From assembly GCA_937910785.1 (NCBI GenBank), contig CALDLG010000142.1:1-20012 (forward strand): DNA of 20,012 bases, given 5' to 3'. The translations under genes were made by a program, and so were the position numbers. Every line of letters starts with the position of its first letter. Within the stretch, counting starts at the first letter, position 1. Below the pieces are notes generated by a model. The model searched no databases and was not told where the DNA came from. It was given only the letters and a program-made list of their open reading frames with translations. Below are positions 8,067 through 15,168 of this stretch, piece after piece. Source of the stretch: an uncultured Lachnospiraceae bacterium (GTDB taxonomy: Bacteria > Bacillota > Clostridia > Lachnospirales > Lachnospiraceae).

Positions 8067-8789
8067 ATGATCAAAGTAAAAAACTTACATAAAAAATTTA
8101 ATGACCTGACGGTATTAAACGGAATAGACGAGCACATTTCACAGGGCGAGGTGGTCGTTATCATCGGACCGTCCGGTTCGGGAAAGAGCACCTTTCTGCG
8201 CTGTCTGAATCTTTTGGAGGATGTGACGGAGGGCGAAATCTATGTGGATGATGAGCTGATCAATACGCCCAAAGTGAATATCAATGTGGTACGACAGAAA
8301 ATGGGCATGGTATTTCAGCAGTTTAATCTTTTTCCTCATCTGACGATCATGAATAATATTACGCTGGCGCCGGTTCTGTTGAAGAAGATGACGAAAGAGG
8401 AGGCTGTCAGAAAGGGGCAGGAGCTTTTGTCGCGCGTCAATCTGGCAGAGAAAGCGGATGCCTATCCGGCGCAGCTTTCCGGCGGGCAGAAACAGCGTGT
8501 GGCGATTGCCAGAGCGCTTGCCATGAATCCGGAGATCATGCTTTTTGACGAACCGACGTCGGCGCTTGATCCGGAAATGGTGGGAGAGGTGTTGGATGTT
8601 ATGAAAGATCTTGCCGAATCAGGAATGACGATGGTGATCGTTACGCATGAAATGAGATTTGCCAGAGAAGTGGCTTCCAGAGTGCTGTTTATCGATCAGG
8701 GCATTGTCATGGAGAGCGGTACGCCGGAGGAAGTGTTTAACCATCCGAAAAATGAGCGGACGAAGCTCTTTTTAAGCAAGGTTCTGTAA
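8067..8789 (+). CDS. Amino acid ABC transporter ATP-binding protein (GlnQ family)
   Basis: This 240-residue ATPase powers the importer by hydrolysing ATP at the cytoplasmic face of the membrane. All signatures are intact: Walker A GPSGSGKS (34-41), Q-loop near QQFNLFPH, signature LSGGQ (137-141), Walker B with D161-E162, and switch His194 (THEM). Length and sequence are typical of polar amino acid importers. The ribosome binding site AAGGAGGAG lies just upstream of ATG 8067. It follows the permease by 15 bp and is separated by 167 bp from the binding protein gene. Confidence 0.96.
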   Translation: MIKVKNLHKKFNDLTVLNGIDEHISQGEVVVIIGPSGSGKSTFLRCLNLLEDVTEGEIYVDDELINTPKVNINVVRQKMGMVFQQFNLFPHLTIMNNITLAPVLLKKMTKEEAVRKGQELLSRVNLAEKADAYPAQLSGGQKQRVAIARALAMNPEIMLFDEPTSALDPEMVGEVLDVMKDLAESGMTMVIVTHEMRFAREVASRVLFIDQGIVMESGTPEEVFNHPKNERTKLFLSKVL

Positions 8790-8956
8790 GCAGCGCCGCG
8801 CAAGAACGGACAGGAGGTTTTTCAGAGCGGAATGATGGCGCTGAAAAAGAAAATGAAAAAGCAGGTGGCAGTCCGTTTTTACAGGGAAAAATAATGTGGC
8901 ATTCAGTGTAAAAACGGTTTCCATATATTATTTATTTTTGTCAGGAGGAGAAGATT
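8790..8956 (+). promoter_or_regulatory. Interval with an 11-bp perfect inverted repeat before the binding-protein gene
   Basis: CCGTTTTTACA at 8873-8883 and TGTAAAAACGG at 8907-8917 are perfect complements separated by 23 bases. The arm ends about 40 bases before the next start codon. It may stabilise the downstream mRNA or be an operator. I could not find a convincing separate promoter. A 20-codon frame at 8832-8894 lacks a well-placed ribosome binding site and is probably chance. Confidence 0.5.
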
Positions 8957-9814
8957 ATGAGAAAAGGAACAAAAACAGCAGCGCTTGTGCTTGCAATGTC
9001 GATGGCAGTATCCATGCTTACGGCATGCGGAAGCGGTGCGGACAACGCAGCGGAGACTGTGGGCACGGAAACGGTGGATACGGATGCGACAGATGCCGGA
9101 GCGGCGTCAGGCGCGGTCGTAACGAAGACGGAAGGCGTTCTGACATTCGGCACCAACGCGGAATTCCCGCCCTTTGAATTTATTGCGTCATCCGGTGTAA
9201 TCGATCAGTACGACGGCATTGATATAGCGATCGCAAAGCAGATTGCGGAAGAGAACGGCATGAAGGCAGCGATTGAGAACATGGAATTCGATTCCCTGCT
9301 GATTGCGCTGGAGAACGGACAGATCGATGCGGCGATCGCAGGTATGACGGTTACTGAGAAACGTAAGGAATCTGCAGATTTTTCCATCCCTTATTATACC
9401 GCGACACAGGTTATGATCGTAAAGGAAGATTCCGATATCGCGGCGGCAGCCGATATGGCCGACAGGAAGATCTGTGTGGTACAGGGATATACGGGCGAGA
9501 TCTGCGTTCAGGATCTGGGTTATCCTTATGAAGCATTCAAAAAGGGAACCGAAGCGATTATGGAGCTCGTAAACGGTAAATGTGATGTAGTCGTGATTGA
9601 TTCCGCAACGGCACAGAAATATGTGAACGATAATGAGGGACTGAAAATTGTGGAAGACGCTTCCGCATTTGAATCCGAGGAATATGCGATTGCGGTAAAG
9701 AAAGGCAATACGGAACTTCTTGACATGCTCAACAAGGTGATCGAAGCAAAGCTTGCGGACGGCACGATCTCTGAGCTTGGGGCACAGTATACGGAGGCAG
9801 TTACGGCAGAATAA
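8957..9814 (+). CDS. Amino acid ABC transporter substrate-binding lipoprotein
   Basis: This 285-residue protein captures the amino acid outside the cell and delivers it to the permease. It has a type II signal peptide with lipobox LTAC and lipidated Cys24, then a low-complexity Ala/Thr/Asp linker (about 25-55) and a family 3 periplasmic-binding fold (about 56-285). Recognisable motifs are GTNAEFPPFEF, a GIDIAIAKQIAEENG segment, and GMTVTEKRKESADFSIPYY, all typical of polar amino acid binding proteins. AGGAGGAG precedes ATG 8957. It completes the permease-ATPase-binding protein set and is followed by a strong terminator. The ligand is uncertain. Confidence 0.94.
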   Translation: MRKGTKTAALVLAMSMAVSMLTACGSGADNAAETVGTETVDTDATDAGAASGAVVTKTEGVLTFGTNAEFPPFEFIASSGVIDQYDGIDIAIAKQIAEENGMKAAIENMEFDSLLIALENGQIDAAIAGMTVTEKRKESADFSIPYYTATQVMIVKEDSDIAAAADMADRKICVVQGYTGEICVQDLGYPYEAFKKGTEAIMELVNGKCDVVVIDSATAQKYVNDNEGLKIVEDASAFESEEYAIAVKKGNTELLDMLNKVIEAKLADGTISELGAQYTEAVTAE

Positions 9815-9842
9815 GGCAACAGAATATCATATTTCAAACAGC

Positions 9843-9889
9843 AAAGACCGGTCGCGGCGGAAACAGTTCCGCAGCGCCGGTCTTTTTCT
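9843..9889 (+). terminator. Rho-independent terminator of the ABC importer operon
   Basis: The 9-bp stem AAAGACCGG (9843-9851) pairs with CCGGTCTTT (9877-9885). An inner stem GCGGAA (9857-9862)/TTCCGC (9867-9872) extends it. A T-rich run follows. It lies 28 bp after the binding-protein stop. Confidence 0.9.
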
Positions 9890-10012
9890 GTTGACAAAAT
9901 GAACCGGTTGGTATATTTCGGAGGAAAGGGCGGGTTATCAGATTTCCAAATGCCGATAAAAATAAGCAGGCAGCGGAGTTCCAATAAAAATTACAATAAT
10001 GGGAAAATGGTA

Positions 10013-10066
10013 TTGACAAATACAGAACGATAGCATATACTAAAATAAGTTAATTAATACTAACTT
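10013..10066 (+). promoter_or_regulatory. feoA promoter with operator-like dyad over the start site
   Basis: A near-consensus promoter has -35 TTGACA (10013-10018), 17-bp spacer, and -10 TATACT (10036-10041). An inverted repeat AAGTTA (10047-10052)/TAACTT (10061-10066) covers the expected start site. Its ACTAAC (10059-10064, GTTAGT on the other strand) matches motifs near feoB and dtxR, pointing to metal-dependent repression by the DtxR-family protein. Confidence 0.8.
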
Positions 10067-10240
10067 AAATTTGTGTTTTATAATACCAATAAGTTGATAC
10101 AAATATGTGGAGTAAAAATCACTGCTCCGGAGAAGACGTCGGCGCTGAGAAACCATTGATCATGCGAAATCCCATTGCTTCAGCGGGAATACAGGTTTTT
10201 CGATACCGGGCGGGGTTTTGCTTTGCAAGAAGGAGGAACT
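10048..10240 (+). other. Long 5' leader of feoA with predicted hairpins, no known riboswitch recognised
   Basis: About 190 bases separate the predicted transcription start from the feoA ATG. Visible structure includes GGAG/CTCC around 10108-10130 and a CCC ... GGG hairpin with inner GCT/AGC around 10170-10190. I compared it by eye with TPP, cobalamin, Mn, NiCo, Moco, fluoride and c-di-GMP motifs and could not fit any. A 62-codon frame starts at 10105 but overlaps feoA out of frame and has no clear ribosome binding site. Confidence 0.4.
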
Positions 10241-10453
10241 ATGACACTGGCAGACGCGGCAGAAGGAATGGAATATATTATCAGCGGTATTGATACGGAG
10301 GATGAGGAGTTGAATGCGTTCCTTTTTTCTCTGGGATGTTACAGTGGTGAGCCGATTACGGTAGTATCAAGGAAAAGAGCAGGCTTTATGGTGTCGATTA
10401 AGGATGGAAGGTATAATATCGACAGTCAGCTTGCGGAAGCGATACTGGTGTGA
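10241..10453 (+). CDS. feoA: FeoA ferrous iron transport accessory protein
   Basis: This 70-residue cytoplasmic protein has an SH3-like FeoA fold and assists FeoB in ferrous iron uptake. It shows the typical order MTLADAAEG, a central LGCYSGEPITVVSRKR strand pair, and the closing YNIDSQLAEAILV segment, which is the standard FeoA ending. The start is ATG 10241 with AAGGAGG at 10230-10236; longer in-frame starts would read through the leader and are rejected. The stop overlaps the base of a long hairpin (10449-10505). It is the first gene of the iron operon. Confidence 0.93.
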   Translation: MTLADAAEGMEYIISGIDTEDEELNAFLFSLGCYSGEPITVVSRKRAGFMVSIKDGRYNIDSQLAEAILV

Positions 10454-10505
10454 AGAGATTTTCTCAGGCATCCGGAAAACGCTGTCTGAGAAAATCATCT
10501 TCACA
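10449..10505 (+). other. Long hairpin between feoA and feoB
   Basis: TGTGAAGA plus GATTTTCTCAG (10449-10467) pairs with CTGAGAAAATC, a bulged A, then TCTTCACA (10486-10505): 19 paired bases with one bulge and an 18-base loop. The stem starts inside the last feoA codons. There is no T-tract, so it is not a classical terminator. A processing, stability or translation-control role is inferred. Confidence 0.8.
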
Positions 10506-10524
10506 AGGGAAAACCGGAAATTAA

Positions 10525-10598
10525 GTGGCATGTGCCATATCGATGTGGTGAGGCGATGCCACGTTTATTTTCCAATACGAGTTAGTTATACCTAATAT
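10525..10598 (+). promoter_or_regulatory. Second hairpin and operator-like site before feoB
   Basis: GTGGCAT (10525-10531) pairs with ATGCCAC (10556-10562), followed by a T-rich run; TGGC/GCCA (10526-10529/10534-10537) forms a competing small hairpin. TTAGTTATACCTAA (10582-10595) is an imperfect palindrome carrying GTTAGT. A weak promoter TTTCCA (10569-10574), 18-bp spacer, TAATAT (10593-10598) would place this site over the spacer. Confidence 0.45.
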
Positions 10599-10638
10599 AT
10601 ATAAGAAATAAATAACAGAAAGAAAGGAACGAAAAAAA

Positions 10639-12654
10639 ATGAGAATTGCCATGACAGGGAACCCGAATTCGGGTAAAACAACCATGTATAATGCGCTTAC
10701 GGGACGTAATGAGCGTGTGGGAAACTGGGCAGGTGTGACAGTGGATAAAAAGGAGCATCCTGTAAGGAAATATTTTTATGACGGAGAACAGGAGCTGATC
10801 GCCGTGGACTTGCCGGGCGCATATTCCATGTCGCCTTTTACCTCAGAAGAAAGTATTACAAGCTCTTATGTGAAGAAAGAACGCCCGGATGTCATCATTA
10901 ATATTGTTGACGCAACGAATTTAAGCCGGAGTCTGTTCTTTACGACCCAGCTTCTGGAGCTTGGGATTCCGGTGGTAGTAGCGCTGAATAAGAGTGATAT
11001 CAATGCAAAGAAGGAAATCGTGATTGATGAAAAGGAATTGGCGGGAAAGCTTGGCTGTCCTGTGATCGAAACGGTATCCACATCGGCAGAGGGTTTAAGA
11101 GAGGTAGTAAAAACAGCGGTAGCTTTGGCGGGTAAGGAGCAGAATGCACCTTACGCGCAGGGAAATATCGACCTTGCCAGTAAGGCAGAGGTGGAAAATG
11201 CGGACCGGCAGCGTTTTGCGTTTGTAAACGATATTGTCGCCAAAGTGGAAACCAGAAAGAGACTGACGAAAGAAAAGAATAAAGATGATGCTATCGATAA
11301 AATCATTACCAGCCGCTTTCTCGGAATTCCCATCTTTGCGGTTGTCATGTTTTTGGTATTTTACATATCACAGTCCTTTCTGGGGCCTGTGATTGCGGAT
11401 GGATTCGCAGGGCTTATTGAAACATTCCAGGAGTGGGTGGCAGGCAGGGTTGAGGGAGCATCCCCTCTGCTGCAGGCATTGTTAGTTGACGGTATCATAG
11501 GCGGCGTGGGCGCTGTTGTCGGCTTCCTTCCGCTTGTCATGGTAATGTATTTTCTGATTGCGCTTCTGGAAGACTGCGGCTATATGGCGAGGGTGAGCGT
11601 TGTGCTCGATCCGATCTTTAAAAAAGTGGGATTATCCGGAAAGTCAATCATCCCCTTTGTCATTGCTACAGGATGCAGCATACCAGGCATTATGGCGTGT
11701 CGCACGATCAGAAATGAACGGGAAAGAAGAGCGACGGCCATGCTTGCTCCGTTCATGCCATGCGGTGCGAAGCTGCCGGTTATCGCGCTCTTTGCGGGCG
11801 TGTTCTTCGGGGATTCGCCCTGGGTGGGAGCTTTCATGTATTTCATCGGAATTGCCCTTATTTTCTTCGGAGCGCTGCTCGTAAACAGGATTGCGGGTTA
11901 TAAGAACCGAAAGTCTTTCTTTATCATGGAAATGCCGGAATATAAACTGCCTTCCATAAAGAGAGCCGCCTTTTCCATGCTCTCCAGAGGCTGGGCATAC
12001 ATTGTCAAAGCGGGAACAATCATTTTGTTGTGTAACACACTGGTGCAGCTGATGCAGAGCTTTAACTGGAGGTTTGAAGTTGTGGAGGAGGGAATGGAAA
12101 ATACCTCGATTCTGGCCTCTGTTGCGGGACCCTTTGCGGTACTCCTCATACCGCTTGGATTCGGCGTATGGCAGATGGCGGCGGCAGCGATTACAGGATT
12201 TATTGCCAAGGAAAATGTCGTAGGTACGCTTGCGGTCTGCTACGGAGTAACTAATTTCATTGATACGGAGGAGCTTGCGCTGATAAGCGGGGGGAATGAA
12301 GTGGCGGCTGTGTTCGCGCTGACAAAGGCGGCAGCCCTTGCCTGTCTTATGTTTAACCTTTATACGCCGCCCTGCTTTGCGGCAATCGGAGCGATGAATT
12401 CGGAAATCAAGAGCCGGAAATGGCTGTTCGGCGGCGTATGCCTGCAGCTTGCCACGGGATATGTGCTGGCATTTCTCGTATACCAGATCGGAACCCTGAT
12501 CACAACCGGAACGGTTGGGACCGGATTTGCGGGCGGATTCGCTGCGGTAGTGGTAATTGTGGCAATTGTGGTATATCTTTGCAGCAGCGCCGGGAGAAAC
12601 CTGCAGAGAGAATACAGCCTGTCGGCAGGCGGTAAGGCGGGAGTGAAAGTATGA
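10639..12654 (+). CDS. feoB: FeoB ferrous iron transporter
   Basis: This 671-residue membrane protein imports Fe(II). The N-terminal G domain has G1 GNPNSGKT (7-14), T34 in the switch I region, G3 DLPG (57-60) and G4 NKSD (117-120). A helical spacer region follows (about 165-225), then a membrane domain with two Gate regions; the first contains GCSIPGIMACRT near 345-356 with Cys346 and Cys353, followed by MPCGAKLPV. The length matches compact clostridial FeoB. AAAGGAAC lies before ATG 10639. Its stop overlaps the start of the next gene in an ATGA arrangement, implying coupling. It sits 185 bp after feoA with structured RNA and a metal-operator-like site between. Confidence 0.97.
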   Translation: MRIAMTGNPNSGKTTMYNALTGRNERVGNWAGVTVDKKEHPVRKYFYDGEQELIAVDLPGAYSMSPFTSEESITSSYVKKERPDVIINIVDATNLSRSLFFTTQLLELGIPVVVALNKSDINAKKEIVIDEKELAGKLGCPVIETVSTSAEGLREVVKTAVALAGKEQNAPYAQGNIDLASKAEVENADRQRFAFVNDIVAKVETRKRLTKEKNKDDAIDKIITSRFLGIPIFAVVMFLVFYISQSFLGPVIADGFAGLIETFQEWVAGRVEGASPLLQALLVDGIIGGVGAVVGFLPLVMVMYFLIALLEDCGYMARVSVVLDPIFKKVGLSGKSIIPFVIATGCSIPGIMACRTIRNERERRATAMLAPFMPCGAKLPVIALFAGVFFGDSPWVGAFMYFIGIALIFFGALLVNRIAGYKNRKSFFIMEMPEYKLPSIKRAAFSMLSRGWAYIVKAGTIILLCNTLVQLMQSFNWRFEVVEEGMENTSILASVAGPFAVLLIPLGFGVWQMAAAAITGFIAKENVVGTLAVCYGVTNFIDTEELALISGGNEVAAVFALTKAAALACLMFNLYTPPCFAAIGAMNSEIKSRKWLFGGVCLQLATGYVLAFLVYQIGTLITTGTVGTGFAGGFAAVVVIVAIVVYLCSSAGRNLQREYSLSAGGKAGVKV

Positions 12655-12800
12655 TTAATGTAATGATTCTGTTTGTGATTCTGGCTCTGGTCGCATTGGC
12701 ATGTGGTTCTGTGATCCGGGCGAAGAAAAAGGGGCAGACCTGTATAGGCTGTCCAAATGCCGGCAAATGCGGCGGTAAATGCCACTGTAATGATTCATAA
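12651..12800 (+). CDS. FeoB-associated Cys-rich membrane protein
   Basis: This 49-residue protein begins at ATG 12651, overlapping the feoB stop by ATGA. It has one N-terminal membrane helix (about 3-22), a basic turn (RAKKKG), and a Cys-rich tail with Cys31, Cys34, Cys40, Cys44 and Cys46 (pattern CxxC then CxxxCxC). This layout matches the small FeoB-associated Cys-rich membrane proteins encoded after feoB in Firmicutes. The cysteines may bind iron at the cytoplasmic face or act in place of FeoC. The role is inferred from position and composition. Confidence 0.9.
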   Translation: MINVMILFVILALVALACGSVIRAKKKGQTCIGCPNAGKCGGKCHCNDS

Positions 12801-12805
12801 AAGAA

Positions 12806-12840
12806 AGACAGCCCTTCTGTGTGAATGGAAGGGCTTGTCT
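12806..12840 (-). terminator. Terminator between convergent feoB operon and dtxR-family gene
   Basis: AGACA-GCCCTTC (12806-12817) pairs with GAAGGGC-T-TGTCT (12828-12840), with one unpaired T. Read on the minus strand the stem is followed by a T-rich run (TTTCTTTT), so it mainly terminates the regulator gene. It may also stop plus-strand transcripts, though the downstream side is not T-rich. Confidence 0.75.
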
Positions 12841-12882
12841 CTAATATGTGTGAATGGAAGGTTTTTTTGATGCAGGAAGAAA

Positions 12883-13284
12883 TTACTGCGGTGTAAAAGC
12901 ATTCCCAGAATCGCTACCGGTGAGCAGCGATTTTTTGATTGCGTGGAAGGTTTCTTCACTGATGACATGCTCGATCCGACAGGCATCTTCCTCCGCAATA
13001 TCAGCAGGCACGCCTATTCTGCTCAATGCGGCGGTAATCACCTCATGCCGCTCGTAAATGCCCTTTGCGATTTTAAGGCCGGATTCGGTGAGGTAAATAT
13101 AGCCCTCCGGGGTAACGGTAATAAACTCCTGTTCCCGCAGATTCTTCATGGCAACGCTGATGCTTGGCTTTTTGAAGCCCAGTTCGTTGGCTATGTCTAC
13201 GGAACGCACAACAGGTTTTTTCCTGCTGAGCATTAAAATCGTTTCCAGATAATTTTCCTGTGATTCGGTTCTTTTCAGGTTCAT
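12883..13284 (-). CDS. DtxR/MntR-family metal-dependent transcriptional repressor
   Basis: This 133-residue protein has an N-terminal winged helix (about 8-65) and a metal-binding dimerisation domain (about 66-125); it lacks the C-terminal SH3-like domain of DtxR and is MntR-sized. Likely metal ligands, aligned by eye to DtxR, are E14, H80 (YERHE), C102, E105 and H106 (DACRIEHV). Position 11, where DtxR has Met10 and MntR Asp8, is Asn. The Cys at 102 is DtxR-like and favours Fe(II), but specificity is uncertain. AAGGAG lies six bases before the ATG. It converges with the feo operon and shares a GTTAGT motif with its control regions, so it is probably the iron-uptake repressor and autoregulated. 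Confidence 0.92.
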   Translation of the reverse strand: MNLKRTESQENYLETILMLSRKKPVVRSVDIANELGFKKPSISVAMKNLREQEFITVTPEGYIYLTESGLKIAKGIYERHEVITAALSRIGVPADIAEEDACRIEHVISEETFHAIKKSLLTGSDSGNAFTPQ

Positions 13285-13340
13285 GCGGGGCTCCTTTTGT
13301 GTGGAATGGACTTTGTATGAAATGAAATCATTCAGCAGTT

Positions 13341-13392
13341 GTTAGTTTCATATAATTACGGTTAGTATAACATGGAATCAGGGCGGTTGCAA
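13341..13392 (-). promoter_or_regulatory. Promoter and paired GTTAGT motifs of the dtxR-family gene
   Basis: On the minus strand -35 TTGCAA (13387-13392), a 17-bp spacer, and extended -10 TGTTATACT (TATACT at 13364-13369) form a good promoter. GTTAGT occurs on the plus strand at 13341-13346 and 13361-13366, exactly 20 bp apart, the second overlapping the -10 box. This suggests autoregulation. Confidence 0.7.
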
Positions 13393-13425
13393 ATGCTTTA
13401 CGCCGCCAGCCGGTTCCCGGCCAAT

Positions 13426-13498
13426 TTTCGTCCGGTAAAAGATTTCGTCCGGTAAGGGCGGATTCAAACTTGCGTACTGCAAATCGGTATGATAGAAT
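13426..13498 (+). promoter_or_regulatory. Tandem 13-bp repeat and candidate promoter for the lipoprotein gene
   Basis: TTTCGTCCGGTAA occurs at 13426-13438 and 13443-13455 (17-bp period). Fifteen bases on is a weak promoter: TTGCGT (13470-13475), 17-bp spacer, TAGAAT (13493-13498). The repeats are placed as an activator site would be. Confidence 0.45.
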
Positions 13499-13547
13499 TT
13501 TCATAAAGATATTGATGTAATAACGAATGTTATTGAAGGGGGACAGG

Positions 13548-15128
13548 ATGAGCAGGCGGATAAGGGGAAAGACGCTTTTTTCGGTATTTGCGGCTTTGTG
13601 CCTGAGCTGTGTGATTTTATGCACCGGATGCGGCTCGCGGAAAGAAGAAGCCGAACCGGCGGTACGGGAGGGGAAAAGTCTTCCGCAGGTTCTTTCGCTG
13701 CCGGTTACGGCGGGGACGGAAAACGACGGTGATGTGGAGGATGCGGCAGCGGGTGAAACGAAACAAAAGGAAGAGGCCTCAGATAACGGGACGGAGGAAA
13801 CTGTAGAAGCGGGTCCGGATACGCCCCTTCTGGAGCAGCTTTTTACCTATGAAGAGAAAAGCGACTGGGGATGGGGAGGAAAATATCTTTCGATTACCGG
13901 GGCTGCCGGGGAATACGAACCGTTTTTCTGGCAGTATATGGAAGAAATCAGAGATCAGTACGGAAGTAAATGGTATCTGAAAATTCCGGCCGATATCAAC
14001 GGCGTGCCGGTTTGGGAGATCGCAGCGGGCGCCTTTGAGGGCTGGCAGATGTACGGGGCGCTGCTTCCCGATTCGGTGAGATGGATCGGGGAAGATGCCT
14101 TTCGGAATACGGGGGTAAAAGATATAGCGCTTCCGGCGAATCTGGAGAGCATCGGCGCGCGGGCTTTTGAAGGCTGTAATCTGGAACGGCTTGCCCTGCC
14201 GGACTGCGCCCTTTCAATAGAGGAAAAGGCTTTTGCGGGGAATGGGGAACTTCGAAATGTGCTGATTCCGGATGTGGAAGCGCGGATCGGAGAAAATGTT
14301 TTTGAGGGCTGTGATCCGGAGCTTCTGATCTGTTACGGCGTGGGACAGGAAGAGAAGCATAACAGGGTATCAGAATATGCCAGGGAAAATGGTTTCGAAT
14401 CGCGTGCGGTGATCGTATCCAAAGAACCGGTTGTCAGATATCATGACGAACCGCCTGTTTTGAAGCCTGCGGTGCGGAATTTCTTTTACGGAGACGATGC
14501 GGAAGATGAGCTGTGGTGCACCTGGGATGAGGATGAGAACGCTCCGAATTTCGGTTATCCCGACTGGCAGTGGAGCGGGTGTTCGAGCTGGTGCGGCTGT
14601 ATTGATTTCGTATGTGACGTCGAAGCATCCTCAGAGCTTCCTTCGTCGAATGAGCGGTATGCGGCGGAAAACATATGGTATCAGAGCCGGGAAGCGGCCT
14701 GGGCGGAAGGCGTGGACGGACCCGGTATCGGGGAGAGCATTACCGTGAAGCAGGGCTGTACTTATTTTCCCTCAGGGCTGTGGGAAAATTATACGCCGGA
14801 TAACCCGCAGCCGGTACCGAACAGTCTGTATCACTATACGGAGATCTGTATTGTGAACGGGTACGCGAAGGACCGGAAAACATGGGTGGAAAATGGACGA
14901 ATTAAGCGGCTTGCCATGTATGTGGAAGGACGGCTCTATGCGTATCTGGAGCTGGAGGACACGATACTTCCGCAGTATTTTGTTCTGCCGGTGGCGGATA
15001 TTATCGTTCCAAATGCAAGTGTACTGGAAGTGCGTTTTGTGATCGAGGATGTATATCCGGGCAGTCTGTATGATGACACCTGTCTGACGGGACTGGTCAT
15101 GGAGTTCGCGGGGCGTTCTTCTCATTGA
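13548..15128 (+). CDS. Lipoprotein with BspA-like leucine-rich repeats and NADase-type glycan-binding domain
   Basis: This 526-residue protein has a type II signal peptide with likely lipidated Cys28 (LCTGC). An acidic low-complexity linker follows (about 30-90). Residues about 140-290 contain BspA-type (LRR_5) repeats, seen as recurrent motifs such as EIAAGAFEG, WIGEDAFRN and SIGARAFEGC. The C-terminal part (about 350-522) matches the NADase-type glycan-binding domain: AEGVDGPGIGE, ICIVNGYAK, NGRIKRL and IEDVYPGSLYDDTC are its hallmarks. I chose ATG 13548 because AAGGGGG precedes it and the signal peptide begins there; an ATG at 13527 lacks a site. It lies 40 bp before the GH2 gene, so a surface glycan-binding partner is plausible. 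The ligand is unknown. Confidence 0.87.
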   Translation: MSRRIRGKTLFSVFAALCLSCVILCTGCGSRKEEAEPAVREGKSLPQVLSLPVTAGTENDGDVEDAAAGETKQKEEASDNGTEETVEAGPDTPLLEQLFTYEEKSDWGWGGKYLSITGAAGEYEPFFWQYMEEIRDQYGSKWYLKIPADINGVPVWEIAAGAFEGWQMYGALLPDSVRWIGEDAFRNTGVKDIALPANLESIGARAFEGCNLERLALPDCALSIEEKAFAGNGELRNVLIPDVEARIGENVFEGCDPELLICYGVGQEEKHNRVSEYARENGFESRAVIVSKEPVVRYHDEPPVLKPAVRNFFYGDDAEDELWCTWDEDENAPNFGYPDWQWSGCSSWCGCIDFVCDVEASSELPSSNERYAAENIWYQSREAAWAEGVDGPGIGESITVKQGCTYFPSGLWENYTPDNPQPVPNSLYHYTEICIVNGYAKDRKTWVENGRIKRLAMYVEGRLYAYLELEDTILPQYFVLPVADIIVPNASVLEVRFVIEDVYPGSLYDDTCLTGLVMEFAGRSSH

Positions 15129-15168
15129 GGATGAGACGATTAAAAATAAATCAGAATGGAGAATATCA

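Noticed and set aside
8832..8894. A 20-codon Lys-rich frame between the ATPase and binding-protein genes
   Set aside because: The nearest Shine-Dalgarno sequence is about 16 bases upstream and the product resembles nothing; probably chance.
10130..10175. TPP riboswitch suggested by CTGAGA in the feoA leader
   Set aside because: The other conserved TPP segments are absent, and the gene context is iron transport.
10105..10293. A 62-codon frame in the feoA leader as a leader peptide
   Set aside because: No clear ribosome binding site, and it overlaps feoA out of frame; the region looks more like structured RNA.
12818..12861. 15-bp direct repeat TGTGTGAATGGAAGG near the feo/dtxR terminator as a mobile element footprint
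   Set aside because: Only two copies 29 bp apart, one inside the terminator loop and arm; no element lies between them.
12943..13236. 97-codon plus-strand frame opposite the DtxR-family gene
   Set aside because: It is an antisense shadow without a ribosome binding site; the minus-strand regulator is well supported.
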